From an uncultured Clostridia bacterium (lineage in GTDB: Bacteria > Bacillota > Clostridia > TANB77 > CAG-508), in contig CAOKHH010000002.1 in NCBI GenBank assembly GCA_948468225.1, positions 62,001-126,000 of the forward strand: a stretch of DNA of 64,000 bases, given 5' to 3'. Below, in pieces: positions 16,110-26,113 of the stretch (position 1 is its first letter; each line of letters opens with the position of its first letter). Made by a program: the position numbers and the translations under genes. The notes below the pieces were generated by a model. That model searched no databases. It was not told the origin of the DNA and saw only the letters and a list, made by a program, of their open reading frames with translations.

Positions 16110-16919
16110 TTATTTTTTTAATCCTCCAAAATTTATAGTTATAAGTAATAGTAATATATAAACTGCAACAATGCATGCACCTGTTGGGAAATTTAGCATA
16201 AATGATAGCATAATACCAACAATAAAGCATATTACAGATAATACCGCCGACAAAATTACCATACCTTTAAAACTGTTTGTTAACTTTCTTGCAATAATCG
16301 CAGGAAAAACAATAAGACTAGAAATTAGCAATGTTCCCATTAATCTCATACCTAGAACTACAACTAATGCAGTTGCAAGAGAAATTAAAAATTGATAAAA
16401 AGTTACATTGATTCCACAAGTTTTAGCATATTTTTCATCATAAGTTATTGAGAATAATCTATTATAAAATACAATATATATTACAATTAGTATCAACGAC
16501 AATACTACACTTAAAATTACATCAGACCAACTCATTGCTAATATGCTACCAAACATATAATTATAAACATCTACACTAAAACCTTTAGTTAAAGCTGTGA
16601 TTATAACCCCTATTGCTAATGCACCACTAGAAACTAAAGCTATTGTTATATCTCCACTCTCTCCTTTTTTCTGGCTAATTAGCATTATTAAAAATGCAGC
16701 AATAATAACTAATGGTATAGATACATATAATGGTGGTAAATTTAGTGCCATTGCTAGTGTTAATGAAGCAAATCCAACTTCACCTAATCCATGTCCTATC
16801 ATTGAATATTTTTTTAATACAAGAATTACACCAATAATTGCAGCACAAAAAGATATTGCTATACCGCAAATTAACGCTCTTTGTATAAATGGATAGTTTA
16901 ATAAAGATAATATATCCAT
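16110..16919 (-). CDS. Metal ABC transporter permease (ZnuB/MntB family)
   Basis: The 269-residue protein has about eight membrane segments. The N-terminus 'FIQRALICGIAISFCAAIIGVILVLKKYSMIGHGLGEVGFA' spans residues 12-52 and matches ABC-3 family permeases (R-x-x-S-x-x-GHGLGEVGFAS-like core). It imports zinc or manganese with the ATPase encoded one base upstream. No substrate-binding lipoprotein gene accompanies the pair, which is usual only if it is encoded elsewhere. Confidence 0.92.
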   Translation of the reverse strand: MDILSLLNYPFIQRALICGIAISFCAAIIGVILVLKKYSMIGHGLGEVGFASLTLAMALNLPPLYVSIPLVIIAAFLIMLISQKKGESGDITIALVSSGALAIGVIITALTKGFSVDVYNYMFGSILAMSWSDVILSVVLSLILIVIYIVFYNRLFSITYDEKYAKTCGINVTFYQFLISLATALVVVLGMRLMGTLLISSLIVFPAIIARKLTNSFKGMVILSAVLSVICFIVGIMLSFMLNFPTGACIVAVYILLLLITINFGGLKK

Positions 16920-16920
16920 C

Positions 16921-17586
16921 TTAATTCATTCCTTTCCAATCAGTTATATTGCCATCAAATTTAACTGTTTTTAATAACCCTATTACTCTTACATTATTCT
17001 CTTTAACTTCATCTAAATCGTGTGTTGCCATAATTATAGTCATTTTATTTTCTTTGTTTAATTTAGCAAGTAATTCATATAATTCTGTTGTTATATTTAT
17101 ATCTAATCCACTAAATGGCTCATCTAGTATTAGCATTTTAGGTTTTCTAATTAACGCTCGAGCAAGCATTATTCTTTGCCTTTGCCCACCAGATAAATCT
17201 CCTATTCTTTTATTTATAAAATCTTTTATTTTTAATAAATTACAAATATCTTCAAAATCTTTATAATCCTTTTTTGTGTAAAAAGGTAATACTCTATGTC
17301 TTTGTACACCAGTCATTATAATCTCTTTTGCAGTTGCTGGGAAATCTAAATCTGTTAAATTATTTTGGGCTAAATATGATACATTTTCTAATTTTTCATT
17401 TAATATAATTTCTCCACTATCTTTTTTATGTAATCCAACAATAGTTTTAATAAGTGTGCTTTTACCAGAACCATTTTCTCCAACCAAACACACATACTCG
17501 CCTTCATCTATTGAAAAATTAACATTTTCTAATGCAACATGTCCATTATATGATGTCTGCAAATTTTTAACTTCTAATATGCTCAT
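16921..17586 (-). CDS. Metal ABC transporter ATP-binding protein (ZnuC/MntA family)
   Basis: The 221-residue protein has Walker A 'CLVGENGSGKSTLIKTI', signature 'IGDLSGGQRQRIMLARAL', Walker B 'KMLILDEPFSGLD' and H-loop 'IIMATHDLDEV'. It follows AAAGGAGC. The permease gene starts 1 nt after its stop, so they are translationally coupled. Confidence 0.93.
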   Translation of the reverse strand: MSILEVKNLQTSYNGHVALENVNFSIDEGEYVCLVGENGSGKSTLIKTIVGLHKKDSGEIILNEKLENVSYLAQNNLTDLDFPATAKEIIMTGVQRHRVLPFYTKKDYKDFEDICNLLKIKDFINKRIGDLSGGQRQRIMLARALIRKPKMLILDEPFSGLDINITTELYELLAKLNKENKMTIIMATHDLDEVKENNVRVIGLLKTVKFDGNITDWKGMN

Positions 17587-17620
17587 ATTTGCTCCTTTCG
17601 ATAAACACTAATGTATTTTA

Positions 17621-17699
17621 TGGGCACAGTGGTGTCATAACCTAACGGGTATTCCCACAAACGGCGCCCCTACAAATAATTATTCGCTATTCATTAAAT
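17621..17699. repeat. Intergenic repeat GGGCACAGTGG...CGCCCCTAC, copy 1
   Basis: It matches 56564-56646 closely, including the trailing AAATAATTATTCGCTATTCATTA-like tail, and 26037-26105 more loosely. The copies share GGGCA.AG.GG.GTCA, a GTATTCCC.CAAAC middle and a CCCCTAC end. Confidence 0.8.
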
Positions 17700-17858
17700 A
17701 ACATTATGTAATTATATCTTTTTTTTGCAAAATAGTCAATTATTATTTACATAATTTTATATTGATTTCCTCTGTTATATTATGATATAATTTTTTATGG
17801 ATAATTTTTGAAATTGTCCATATTAACTTAAGCTGTTATTACAGAAAGGATGGATACT

Positions 17859-18209
17859 ATGGATACTTACCAATTTACTCTTAAAAAGGAGGAAGCAATT
17901 ACCCGGCTAAATGGCCTTATCAACGCAATGATTCGTGAGAGGCTTGACCATGGCTCTGGCGGAGTTACACGCGATTTGACAGATTCAGTTATGTTATCGG
18001 AAGCAATAACATCTAACCAAAATCTGATAGAATTGCTTAAATTCTGTGATGCAGAGCAAGTTTGTTTCCACTTTCTCAACACCTACGCAACAAGTGCTAG
18101 GGAAGATGATTCATTAAACAATATTCCTAACATTGTTCTGCCTGGGGCAGCTCTTTCGGTTAATTCTAGAGGCGAAACCGCTTGGGAAATCTTTGAAGGT
18201 ATTGCTTAA
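17859..18209 (+). CDS. Hypothetical protein, acquired-type codon use
   Basis: The 116-residue protein starts at ATG 17859 with GAAAGGA at proper spacing; an in-frame ATG nine bases upstream overlaps the RBS. It begins 'MDTYQFTLKKEEAITRLNGL' and ends in 'GETAWEIFEGIA'. No family is recognised. The R of 'ITRLNG' is an in-frame CGG read as a triplet. GC-richer composition and its own hairpin terminator resemble the other outlier genes. Confidence 0.6.
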   Translation: MDTYQFTLKKEEAITRLNGLINAMIRERLDHGSGGVTRDLTDSVMLSEAITSNQNLIELLKFCDAEQVCFHFLNTYATSAREDDSLNNIPNIVLPGAALSVNSRGETAWEIFEGIA

Positions 18210-18228
18210 TTAGAGTAATGGCAAATGA

Positions 18229-18258
18229 AAAATGCGTTCCGATTCGGAACGCATTTAT
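18229..18258. terminator. Terminator between the 116-aa gene and adhE
   Basis: AATGCGTTCC (18231-18240) pairs with GGAACGCATT (18246-18255). The two genes converge here, so it may serve both. Confidence 0.75.
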
Positions 18259-18268
18259 TCTTTCTATG

Positions 18269-20890
18269 CTATTTTAAATAATTTATTTCTTTTCCATAGT
18301 ATGCATCTAATAATATTTGTTTTATTTCTGTAACTAATGGTAGTCTTGGGTTTACTGTTGTACATTGGTCTTCAAATGCTCTATCTGCTAATTCATCTAC
18401 TTTAGCTAAAAATTCTTTTTCATCTACTCCACATTCTTTTAAAGATTTTGGCATTTCTAATTTTACCATCAATTCTTTTATAGCATCTATTAGTGAATTT
18501 ACTCCTTCTGCATTATCTTTTGCTTTTAATCCTAACATTTTAGCTAATTTTGCGTATTTTTCATCTGCTATAAAGTATTCATATTTAGGGAAGGATACAA
18601 ATTTTGTTGGTTTTTGTGCATTGTATGCTATAACATAAGGTAAAATTACTGCATTTGCTCTACCATGTGGTATATGGAATTCTCCTCCAAGTTTATGTGC
18701 TATAGAGTGATTTAATCCTAAAAATGCATTTGTAAATGACATACCAGCTATACAGCTTGCATTATGCATTTTTTCTCTTGCAAGTTTGTCATCTCCATGT
18801 TCATATGCTTTTACTAAGTTTTCAAATACTAATTGAACAGCCTTTTCTGATAATCCATCTGTGTAATCTGATGCCATAACAGAAACATAAGCCTCTATTG
18901 CATGTGTTAATACATCCATACCTGTATCTGCTGTTAATCTCTTAGGTAATGTCATTACTAAGTTAGGATCTATTATTGCAACATCTGGTGTTAATTCATA
19001 ATCTGCTAATGGGTATTTTATATTTTTCTTTTTGTCTGTGATAACTGCAAATGATGTTACTTCTGAACCTGTTCCTGATGTTGTTGGAATTGCAACCATT
19101 TGAGCTTTTTCGCCTAATTTAGGGAATTTATATGTTCTTTTTCTAATATCCATAAATTTAAGTTTTAATCCTTCTGGATCTGCTTCAGGATGTTCATAGA
19201 ATAGCCACATTCCCTTTGCAGCATCTATTGCACTACCGCCACCTAATGCTATAATTACATCTGGTTCAAATGCTTTCATTGCTGCAACACCATTGTTTAT
19301 TGTATCAAAAGATGGATCTGGTTCAACTGCAGAGAATATTTCTGAATGAACATAATCTTGTCTTTTTCTTAATTGTTCTAGTATTTTATCTACATAACCA
19401 AATTTAACCATAGATTCATCTGTTACTATAAATGCTTTTGTAATATTAGGCATTTTTTGTAAATATTCTATAGAACCTGCTTCAAAATATATTTTCTTTG
19501 GAACTTTAAACCATTGCATATTAACCCTCCTCTTTGCAACTCTTTTTACATTTATTAAGTTTACTGATGATACATTTGCTGTTGTAGAATTTCCTCCAAA
19601 AGTACCACATCCTAATGTTAAAGATGGCATATTTGTATTATATATATCACCAATTGCTCCGTGAGTTGATGGAGAATTTACAATCAATCTTCCTGCTTTC
19701 ATTCTTTCAGCAAATTTTTCTATTGTTTCTTTGTTTTCTGAATGTATTACAGCAGAATGCCCAAGTCCACCAAATTCAATTAGCTTTTCTGCTAATGCAA
19801 TACCTTCATCATCATTGTCTGAGATATAATATGCAAGAACTGGACTTAATTTCTCTTTAGATAATGGGAATTCAACTCCAACGCCAGTTTGTTTTACAAC
19901 AATTATTTTTGTTTCTTCTGGAATTGTTATTCCAGCTTTAGCAGCTATATCAACTGGTTTTTGACCAACTATATCTGCATTTAAAGCATTTCCTTTTTCT
20001 TTTATAAACATGCTTTTTTCTAGTTTTATAGTTTCTTCTTTGTCTACAAAATAACATCCTGCCTCTTTCATTAGTTTTTCAAATTCTTTGCTAATTGATT
20101 TATCTACTATAACTGCTTGTTCTGAAGCACAAATCATACCATTATCAAATGATTTTGATAATACTAAATCGTTTACAGATGTTTTTAATTTTGCTGTTTT
20201 ATCTATATAGCAAGGAACATTTCCTGGTCCTACACCTAGTGCTGGTTTTCCGCATGAATATGCAGATTTTACCATTCCAGGGCCTCCTGTTGCAAGTATC
20301 AAGTTAACTCCTGGATGATTCATAAGTAATTGTGTTGCAAGTATTGATGGTTCTTCAATCCATAATACACAATCTTCTGGAGCTCCTGCCTTTATTGCAG
20401 CATCTCTAACTATTGTTGCTGCAGCAACGCTACATTTTTGTGCTGACGGATGGAATCCAAATATTATTACATTTCTTGTTTTAGCTGATATTATTGATTT
20501 AAACATTGTTGTAGATGTTGGGTTTGTAACAGGTGTAACACCAGCAATTACTCCAACTGGTTCTGCAACTTGTTCATAGCCTTCTGAATCACTTTCTGCA
20601 ATTACTCCAACAGTTTTATCATATTTGATATTATGATATACATACTCTGTTGCAAACATATTCTTTATAATTTTATCTTCATAAATTCCTCTTTTTGTTT
20701 CTTCTACTGCCATTTTTGCAAGTTTCATATGATTGTCTAATCCTGCCATTGCCATAGCCTTAACTATATTGTTTACTTGCTCCTGGTTCAATTCAAGATA
20801 TTTTTGAGATGCGATTTTAGCTCGTTCTACTAAATCATCAATCATCTTTTTTACCTTTTCTTGTTCTTCCCCACTTAATTCTTGTGCCAT
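18269..20890 (-). CDS. adhE: Bifunctional acetaldehyde-CoA / alcohol dehydrogenase
   Basis: The 873-residue protein has an N-terminal aldehyde dehydrogenase domain (about 1-440) with 'ATGGPGMVKSAYSCGKPALG' and the catalytic Cys in 'FDNGMICASEQ', and a C-terminal iron-dependent alcohol dehydrogenase (about 455-873) with 'ALGGGSAIDAAKGM', 'TTSGTGSEVTSFAVI', the metal ligands in 'GMDVLTHAIEAY' and 'GLNHSIAHKLGGEFHIPHGRANA'. It converts acetyl-CoA to ethanol in two NADH-consuming steps, a fermentative redox valve. The gene is monocistronic behind an AGGAGG-like site. Confidence 0.97.
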   Translation of the reverse strand: MAQELSGEEQEKVKKMIDDLVERAKIASQKYLELNQEQVNNIVKAMAMAGLDNHMKLAKMAVEETKRGIYEDKIIKNMFATEYVYHNIKYDKTVGVIAESDSEGYEQVAEPVGVIAGVTPVTNPTSTTMFKSIISAKTRNVIIFGFHPSAQKCSVAAATIVRDAAIKAGAPEDCVLWIEEPSILATQLLMNHPGVNLILATGGPGMVKSAYSCGKPALGVGPGNVPCYIDKTAKLKTSVNDLVLSKSFDNGMICASEQAVIVDKSISKEFEKLMKEAGCYFVDKEETIKLEKSMFIKEKGNALNADIVGQKPVDIAAKAGITIPEETKIIVVKQTGVGVEFPLSKEKLSPVLAYYISDNDDEGIALAEKLIEFGGLGHSAVIHSENKETIEKFAERMKAGRLIVNSPSTHGAIGDIYNTNMPSLTLGCGTFGGNSTTANVSSVNLINVKRVAKRRVNMQWFKVPKKIYFEAGSIEYLQKMPNITKAFIVTDESMVKFGYVDKILEQLRKRQDYVHSEIFSAVEPDPSFDTINNGVAAMKAFEPDVIIALGGGSAIDAAKGMWLFYEHPEADPEGLKLKFMDIRKRTYKFPKLGEKAQMVAIPTTSGTGSEVTSFAVITDKKKNIKYPLADYELTPDVAIIDPNLVMTLPKRLTADTGMDVLTHAIEAYVSVMASDYTDGLSEKAVQLVFENLVKAYEHGDDKLAREKMHNASCIAGMSFTNAFLGLNHSIAHKLGGEFHIPHGRANAVILPYVIAYNAQKPTKFVSFPKYEYFIADEKYAKLAKMLGLKAKDNAEGVNSLIDAIKELMVKLEMPKSLKECGVDEKEFLAKVDELADRAFEDQCTTVNPRLPLVTEIKQILLDAYYGKEINYLK

Positions 20891-20911
20891 TAAAACTCCT
20901 CCTTCTCTTTG

Positions 20912-20936
20912 TGGACAAGCAATGCTCGCCCATACG
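20912..20936. repeat. Palindromic repeat module (GGACAAGCA...GCTCGCCCATAC)
   Basis: This degenerate member of the intergenic CCCTAC-ended family lies just upstream of adhE. Another copy pair lies at 21065-21167. Confidence 0.55.
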
Positions 20937-21064
20937 AATTATAAATTATTTTAGACAATATCTTTTAGTTATTTTAACCAATATTATTATATATTATAGA
21001 TTATTTTTGTCAATAACAAATGTGCAATAAAATTTTTGTTTGTTATTTTAAGAATAGAACAAAT

Positions 21065-21089
21065 GGGCGGACACAAGGCCCGCCCCTAC
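21065..21089. repeat. Palindromic repeat module GGGCGGACACAAGGCCCGCC
   Basis: The sequence GGGCGG...CCGCCC ends in CCTAC; a near-identical copy is at 34785-34810. Confidence 0.8.
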
Positions 21090-21141
21090 AATATTTGCAA
21101 TATATTAACAAAAAATACGATTTTTCCTATGCAACAAAAAA

Positions 21142-21167
21142 ACGGACGACCAATGGTCGCCCCTACG
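21142..21167. repeat. Palindromic repeat module GACGACCAATGGTCGCCCCTAC
   Basis: Perfect arms GACGACC / GGTCG(C)C flank AAT. Copies lie at 59457-59478 and, inverted, at 29538-29564. Confidence 0.75.
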
Positions 21168-21173
21168 TTAATA

Positions 21174-22055
21174 CTATGCTCTTGGATGAGCTTTTCTATA
21201 TATATTCTTTATACTTTCATCTTGGAATTGCATATATACTTGTGTTGAAGATATATCTGAATGTCCTAGCATTGTTTGTATTGCTTTTAAATCTGCACCA
21301 TTTTGTAAAAGATGAGTTGCAAAAGAATGTCTTAATACGTGTGGTGTAATATCTTTTGAAATGTGTGCTTGTTCTTTATAATATTTAACTATCTTCCAAA
21401 AACCTTGTCTTGTTAATCTCCTACCATTTGTATTTACAAATAAAGCTGTTACAGAATCATCTTTTATAATTATTGGTCTTGCTTTTTCTACATATTCTTT
21501 TAATGCTTTTAAAGACATTGTTCCTAACGGAATATTTCTTTGCTTTGAACCATTTTTGCACATTGCAAAACCTTGTTCTAAATTTATATCATCTACATTT
21601 AATGATATTATTTCTGTTACTCTCATACCAGTAGCGTAAGCAAACTCTAGCATAGCTTTATCTCTCATACCTTTTAAGTCTTCTGAACTTGGTTGCTCTA
21701 ATAATAATTCAACCTCATGAGAAGATAATACACTTGGTGCTTTCTTTTCTATTTTAGGTGATTGTATTCCATCTGTTGGATCAGATGAAATCAATTTTAC
21801 TCTTATTAAATATTGATAAAATGATCTTATTGATGCTAAACTTCTTGATACTGTTGATGACTTTTTGTTGTTCTTTTGTAGAAATTTTAAATATCCATTT
21901 ATATCTTCTGTATTAGTATTTAAATAGTTTATGTCTTTTATTGAAACATATTCTTCATATTGAACTATATCTCTTTTGTATGATTGTAATGTGTTTTCTG
22001 ATAATTTCTTATCATTCTTTAAAAATTCTAAAAAGTTGTTAATTTGTTTTTCCAT
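21174..22055 (-). CDS. xerD: Tyrosine recombinase XerD/XerC-type
   Basis: The 293-residue protein starts at ATG 22053-22055 behind AGGGGTG. The N-terminal SAM-like domain has 'NDKKLSENTLQSYKRDIVQYEEYV'; the catalytic domain carries Arg in 'YATGMRVTEIISL', 'HVLRHSFATHLLQNG' and 'LGHSDISSTQVYMQF', i.e. the R-K-H-x-x-R-H-Y set. It resolves chromosome dimers at dif. The neighbouring spoIIM upstream fits the usual spoIIM-xerD arrangement in Firmicutes. Confidence 0.93.
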   Translation of the reverse strand: MEKQINNFLEFLKNDKKLSENTLQSYKRDIVQYEEYVSIKDINYLNTNTEDINGYLKFLQKNNKKSSTVSRSLASIRSFYQYLIRVKLISSDPTDGIQSPKIEKKAPSVLSSHEVELLLEQPSSEDLKGMRDKAMLEFAYATGMRVTEIISLNVDDINLEQGFAMCKNGSKQRNIPLGTMSLKALKEYVEKARPIIIKDDSVTALFVNTNGRRLTRQGFWKIVKYYKEQAHISKDITPHVLRHSFATHLLQNGADLKAIQTMLGHSDISSTQVYMQFQDESIKNIYRKAHPRA

Positions 22056-22179
22056 TTTAGCACCCCTAAGTATAAATTTAAAATAATTTATGTAATGTAT
22101 TAACATAAATTGTTATGTTAATGTTATATCAAAATCCGACATAATTGTAAATAGTTTTTAAGAAAAAAATTATTTTTTC

Positions 22180-22821
22180 TTAAATATATTTTACATAACT
22201 TTGAAGAATTGGCGTAGAAATATATACTTCTATAAACGCTACACCTATTAGAATAATGCAAAACAACCCTGAAAAGATACTGTGTCTATAAATTTCTAGT
22301 TTTATATTTTCCTTTCTCTTATCCTTCATAATAGATTTATACAATTTTACTCCACTTACTGCTATTGCAAATATTGCAGGTATAAATATTATATTATGTA
22401 AAAGTAATGTAACTATTGAAAAAATAATTCCTTTACCACCTAAAGTTGCCATTAACGCTGATACTGTGTAGCTAAGTGCAAAGCCTCTATATGCTATTAT
22501 TGCATATACAATCGGAACTCCAACTACTGTACACCCCATAAACCATAGTAAAAATGCAAGTAACACATTTGATTTTATTGTATCTTTTAACAAAGCCGAC
22601 CTATCTACTGTATTTTCTGTATTTTTTAAATCATTTACAAAATTTGTTACATATGAATTTATTTCTTCTTTTTGCTGATTTGTTGAATTATTAACAAATA
22701 TAACTCCTATTACAATTCCTATTATAAACAGTAGTACTACCATTGTATATTCCTTTATGTTATCTGAAATATGATTAAATATAACACTTTTAGCTTTGGT
22801 ACCTATTTTGTTCTTTTTCAT
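22180..22821 (-). CDS. spoIIM: Stage II sporulation protein M
   Basis: The 213-residue protein has five membrane segments (around residues 28-46, 90-112, 118-142, 138-160 and 185-205). The motif run 'LLAFLLWFMGCTVVGVPIV' and 'RGFALSYTVSALMATLGGKG' is typical of SpoIIM, part of the DMP peptidoglycan complex that drives engulfment together with SpoIID and SpoIIP. SpoIIP is encoded separately at 33444-34586. Confidence 0.93.
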   Translation of the reverse strand: MKKNKIGTKAKSVIFNHISDNIKEYTMVVLLFIIGIVIGVIFVNNSTNQQKEEINSYVTNFVNDLKNTENTVDRSALLKDTIKSNVLLAFLLWFMGCTVVGVPIVYAIIAYRGFALSYTVSALMATLGGKGIIFSIVTLLLHNIIFIPAIFAIAVSGVKLYKSIMKDKRKENIKLEIYRHSIFSGLFCIILIGVAFIEVYISTPILQSYVKYI

Positions 22822-22861
22822 ATGTTACCACTCTCCTACACATAATATCTATGCTATAAAT

Positions 22862-22896
22862 ATAAAAAAAGAACAAAATATTTTTGTTCTTTTTTA
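22862..22896 (-). terminator. Terminator after the SprT-like gene
   Basis: AAAGAACAAA pairs with TTTGTTCTTT and has T-runs on both strands, just past the stop at 22907. Confidence 0.8.
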
Positions 22897-22906
22897 TTTA
22901 GTATAT

Positions 22907-23482
22907 TTAAATTAACTTTAAAGTTCCTCCACATTTGCCACATCTATAGCTGCTTATCGATTTTTCTTTAAATCTCTGTCTATAAATAATTTGTCCACAT
23001 TTATTGCATATTATTTTATATTTATAATTGTTTATACTTTCTTTATATTCTAAATTGCTTTTTTTAAAATCCTCTTCTTTATTTCCTAATCGTGTTATGT
23101 TGTATCCTAAATTTTCATTTATATAACTAGAATATTTTTTGAATTCTTTTCCGTGATTATTACAATAAGGAAAACAATGAATAATCTCATGCATTATTGT
23201 ATTTTTTATAATGTCGTTATCTAAATCTAATACCCATTTACTAATTTCAATATGATGTTTCTTGAATATATCATATTGCTTTGTTTTTCTTTTTCCAATT
23301 TTAGAAATATGATAATACTTTTTATCTGGATCTCCTTGTTTGCAACAACCATATCTTTTAGAGTTCCTCTTTGCAAGTTTTATATCTATTTCTCCTATCG
23401 ATTCATTGTTAATTACATTTATTTTTATTGATTGTAATTCTTTGATGCATTCATTATATAATTTCATCAATTTTTCTTCCAT
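22907..23482 (-). CDS. SprT-like zinc metalloprotease domain protein
   Basis: The 191-residue protein has the metallopeptidase motif 'IMHEIIHCFPYCNNHGKEFKK' (HExxH plus a downstream His, about residue 110) and a C-terminal zinc ribbon with 'CNKCGQIIYRQRF' and 'YRCGKCGGTL'. SprT family enzymes in bacteria are poorly characterised. It lies downstream of queH in the same orientation with a gap of 28 nt. Confidence 0.85.
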   Translation of the reverse strand: MEEKLMKLYNECIKELQSIKINVINNESIGEIDIKLAKRNSKRYGCCKQGDPDKKYYHISKIGKRKTKQYDIFKKHHIEISKWVLDLDNDIIKNTIMHEIIHCFPYCNNHGKEFKKYSSYINENLGYNITRLGNKEEDFKKSNLEYKESINNYKYKIICNKCGQIIYRQRFKEKSISSYRCGKCGGTLKLI

Positions 23483-23510
23483 ATTTGCCTCTTCGTATGT
23501 AAAATCATTT

Positions 23511-24062
23511 TTATGCTTTCAATTTTTTTATTTGCTTACTATATCTATCTTCTTCAGAAAATACACATCCACAATATTTTTGCATATATAGTCCTAATTC
23601 TCTCGCTTTTGCTTGACCTTGTCTAAAACCTATTCTAAAATCTCTATACACGAAATTTAAATTATATTTATTGGCTAGTTCATTACATAACTTTATTATT
23701 TCTTCATGTTTCTGATATGGGCTTACTAATAATGTTGTTGTAAAACTGTCAAAGCCATTTTCTTTTGCATATTTTGCTGTTTGCTCTAAGCGCACCTTAT
23801 AGCAATAATTTATGCATCTATTTTCTAAATCTCCTATAACATTTTTACAAAATTCTCTTAGTCCATATTCATTTTCTTCTATTAGGTTTATATTTATCAT
23901 TTTTGAATATTCTCTTAAAGTATTTAATCGTGCCTCATATTCTTTATATGGATGAATATTTGGATTATACCAATATAAGCTAGGTTCTATATCTTCTCCT
24001 CTTAAAGTATCTATGCAATATACACTACAAGGAGCACAGCAAGTATGCATCAATAATTTCAT
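23511..24062 (-). CDS. queH: Epoxyqueuosine reductase QueH
   Basis: The 183-residue protein begins '[20 protein letters not shown]', the CC-x-x-C cluster motif of QueH, with a second cysteine pair 'YMQKYCGCVFSEEDRY' near the end that completes the Fe-S site, and 'SPYQKHEEIIKLC'. It performs the last step of queuosine synthesis in tRNA. It overlaps the upstream glycosyltransferase gene by 4 nt. Confidence 0.95.
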   Translation of the reverse strand: MKLLMHTCCAPCSVYCIDTLRGEDIEPSLYWYNPNIHPYKEYEARLNTLREYSKMININLIEENEYGLREFCKNVIGDLENRCINYCYKVRLEQTAKYAKENGFDSFTTTLLVSPYQKHEEIIKLCNELANKYNLNFVYRDFRIGFRQGQAKARELGLYMQKYCGCVFSEEDRYSKQIKKLKA

Positions 24063-25015
24063 ATTACAACTTCCTTTTTTTGATTATTTTCTTCTGTTTC
24101 TTTAACTATATATATTGGTCTTTTTTTAACCTCTAGATATGTTTTAGATAAGTATTGTCCAATTATTCCTATACAGAATAGTTGAACTCCTCCAACAAAC
24201 AATATTATACAAGTCATTGATGGCCATCCTGATACAGGATCTCCATATATCAATGTTTTTACTACTATAAAAACAATCATTATAAATGCCATAAAACAAA
24301 ATAATATTCCCATTATTGTAGATATAACAAGCGGTGCGGTTGAAAAGGCGATTATTCCATCAATTGAATACTTAAACAATTTCCAAAATGACCATTTTGT
24401 TTCTCCTGCTGCTCTCTCTATATTTTCATATTCTAACCATTTAGTATTAAAGCCAACCCATCCGAAAATTCCTTTTGAAAATCTGTTATATTCCTCCATA
24501 GAAGTAATGGCATCTACCATTTGTCTTGTCATTAACCTAAAATCTCTTGCTCCATCCACAATTTCAGTTTTAGATATTTTGTTTATCAATTTATAGAATA
24601 TCCTTGCAAATAGTGAACGAATTGGTGGTTCACCTTTTCTTGTAACTCTTCTTGTTGCAACACAATCATATTCTCCTTGTTTTAATGTCTCATACATTTC
24701 TATTAACATTTTAGGTGGGTCTTGTAAATCCGCATCCATTATTGACACAAAATCTCCTGTTGATTTTTTTAATCCCGCAAACATTGCAGCTTCTTTTCCA
24801 AAGTTTCTTGAAAATGATACAAATTTAACTCTTTCATCTTTACTTCTAAATTCTTTTATCACTTCTAAAGTTTTATCTTTTGAACCGTCATTTACAAATA
24901 TAAATTCAAATTCAGCATCTTTAATTTGGCTTGCAACATTTGTTATTTCCTCATAAAATAATGGTAATGCTTCTTGTTCATTATAACAAGAAACTACTAC
25001 AGAAATCTTATTCAT
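24059..25015 (-). CDS. Family 2 glycosyltransferase (DPM1/GtrB type)
   Basis: The 318-residue protein has the GT2 domain '[20 protein letters not shown]', the nucleotide-sugar motif '[12 protein letters not shown]', and '[14 protein letters not shown]', then two C-terminal membrane segments ('[20 protein letters not shown]' and '[20 protein letters not shown]'). This architecture is shared with GtrB undecaprenyl-phosphate glucosyltransferases. It overlaps ruvB by 8 nt. Confidence 0.9.
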   Translation of the reverse strand: MNKISVVVSCYNEQEALPLFYEEITNVASQIKDAEFEFIFVNDGSKDKTLEVIKEFRSKDERVKFVSFSRNFGKEAAMFAGLKKSTGDFVSIMDADLQDPPKMLIEMYETLKQGEYDCVATRRVTRKGEPPIRSLFARIFYKLINKISKTEIVDGARDFRLMTRQMVDAITSMEEYNRFSKGIFGWVGFNTKWLEYENIERAAGETKWSFWKLFKYSIDGIIAFSTAPLVISTIMGILFCFMAFIMIVFIVVKTLIYGDPVSGWPSMTCIILFVGGVQLFCIGIIGQYLSKTYLEVKKRPIYIVKETEENNQKKEVVI

Positions 25016-26013
25016 TTTTTCCCTCCAATCCTAAATGTTTATATGCAAGTGGTGTTGCTATCCTTCCTCTTGGTGTTCTTGCTAAAAATCCAATTTGCAT
25101 TAAATATGGTTCATAAACATCTTCTATTGTTTCAGTTTCTTCGCCTATTGTTGCTGCTAAAGTATCTAATCCTACTGGTCCTCCCGCATAATTTAAGATA
25201 ATTGATTTCAACATTTTTCTATCTATTTCATTTAATCCTAATTCATCTACTTCTAATTTTTGTAAAGCAACTTTAGATATTTCTAGTGAAATATCGCCAT
25301 TACCTAACACTGATGCATAATCTCTAACTCTTTTCAGTAATCTATTTGCAATTCTCGGTGTTCCTCTTGAGCGTCTTGCTATTTCTAAAGCACCTTGTTC
25401 ATCTATTGAAATATTCAATATTTTTGCAGACCTCTCTACAATTGTTTTTAATTCATTTTCATTATAAAGTTCTAGTCTACATACAATTCCAAATCTATCT
25501 CTTAATGGAGTAGTAAGTGACCCGAGCTTTTGTTGTAGCTCCTATTAAAGTAAATTTAGGCAAATCTAGTCTAATTGATCTAGCGCTTGGCCCTTTTCCT
25601 ATTATTATATCTAATGAAAAATCTTCCATTGCAGGATATAATATTTCTTCGATGCTTTTATTTAGTCTATGTATTTCATCTATAAATAAAACATCATTCT
25701 CAGAAAGATTAGTTAGCAATGCAGCTAAATCGCCTGGCTTTTCAATAGCTGGTCCTGATGTAATTCTTATACTAGAATTCATCTCTGTAGCTATTATATT
25801 AGATAAAGTTGTTTTTCCAAGCCCTGGAGGTCCATAAAGCAATACATGGTCTAAGGTTTCATTTCTCTTTTTGGCAGACTCAATATAAACCTTCATATTT
25901 TCTTTTACTTTAGTTTGTCCAATATATTCATCAAAAACTTTGGGTCTTAAGTTGTTTTCGTTTTTTTCTTCGACTTCATCTTGTATTTTGGGAATCAATA
26001 AATTTTCATCCAT
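25008..26013 (-). CDS. ruvB: Holliday junction helicase RuvB (read through a +1 shift at CGG)
   Basis: The upstream frame gives the AAA+ domain with Walker A '[16 protein letters not shown]' and Walker B '[12 protein letters not shown]', up to 'TLIGATTKA', followed by CGG at 25522-25524. Skipping the C gives '[20 protein letters not shown]', the exact RuvB continuation with the arginine finger, then the winged-helix end '[21 protein letters not shown]'. The total is 334 residues, the usual RuvB length. It migrates Holliday junctions with RuvA. There is no ruvA or ruvC beside it. Without the shift the protein ends shortly after sensor 1. Confidence 0.95.
25522..25524 (-). other. +1 frameshift site, codon CGG (ruvB)
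   Basis: The context is GCT CGG GTC; skipping C gives GGG, a Gly conserved in 'TT(K/R)AG' of RuvB. Confidence 0.9.
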
Positions 26014-26036
26014 TATTATACTCCTATCTTTTTTTC

Positions 26037-26105
26037 ATGGGCATAGCGGTGTCAGTGGAACTACGAGGGCGTAGTTCCCTACATGAGTATTCCCACAAGC
26101 AGTGC
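26037..26105. repeat. Intergenic repeat, GGGCATAGCGG type with inserted module
   Basis: It is related to 17621 and 56564 but with a nested GGAACTACG...CGTAGTTCC palindrome ending in CCTAC, as if one module were inserted in another. It lies between ruvB and pyrB. Confidence 0.65.
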
Positions 26106-26113
26106 CACTACAT

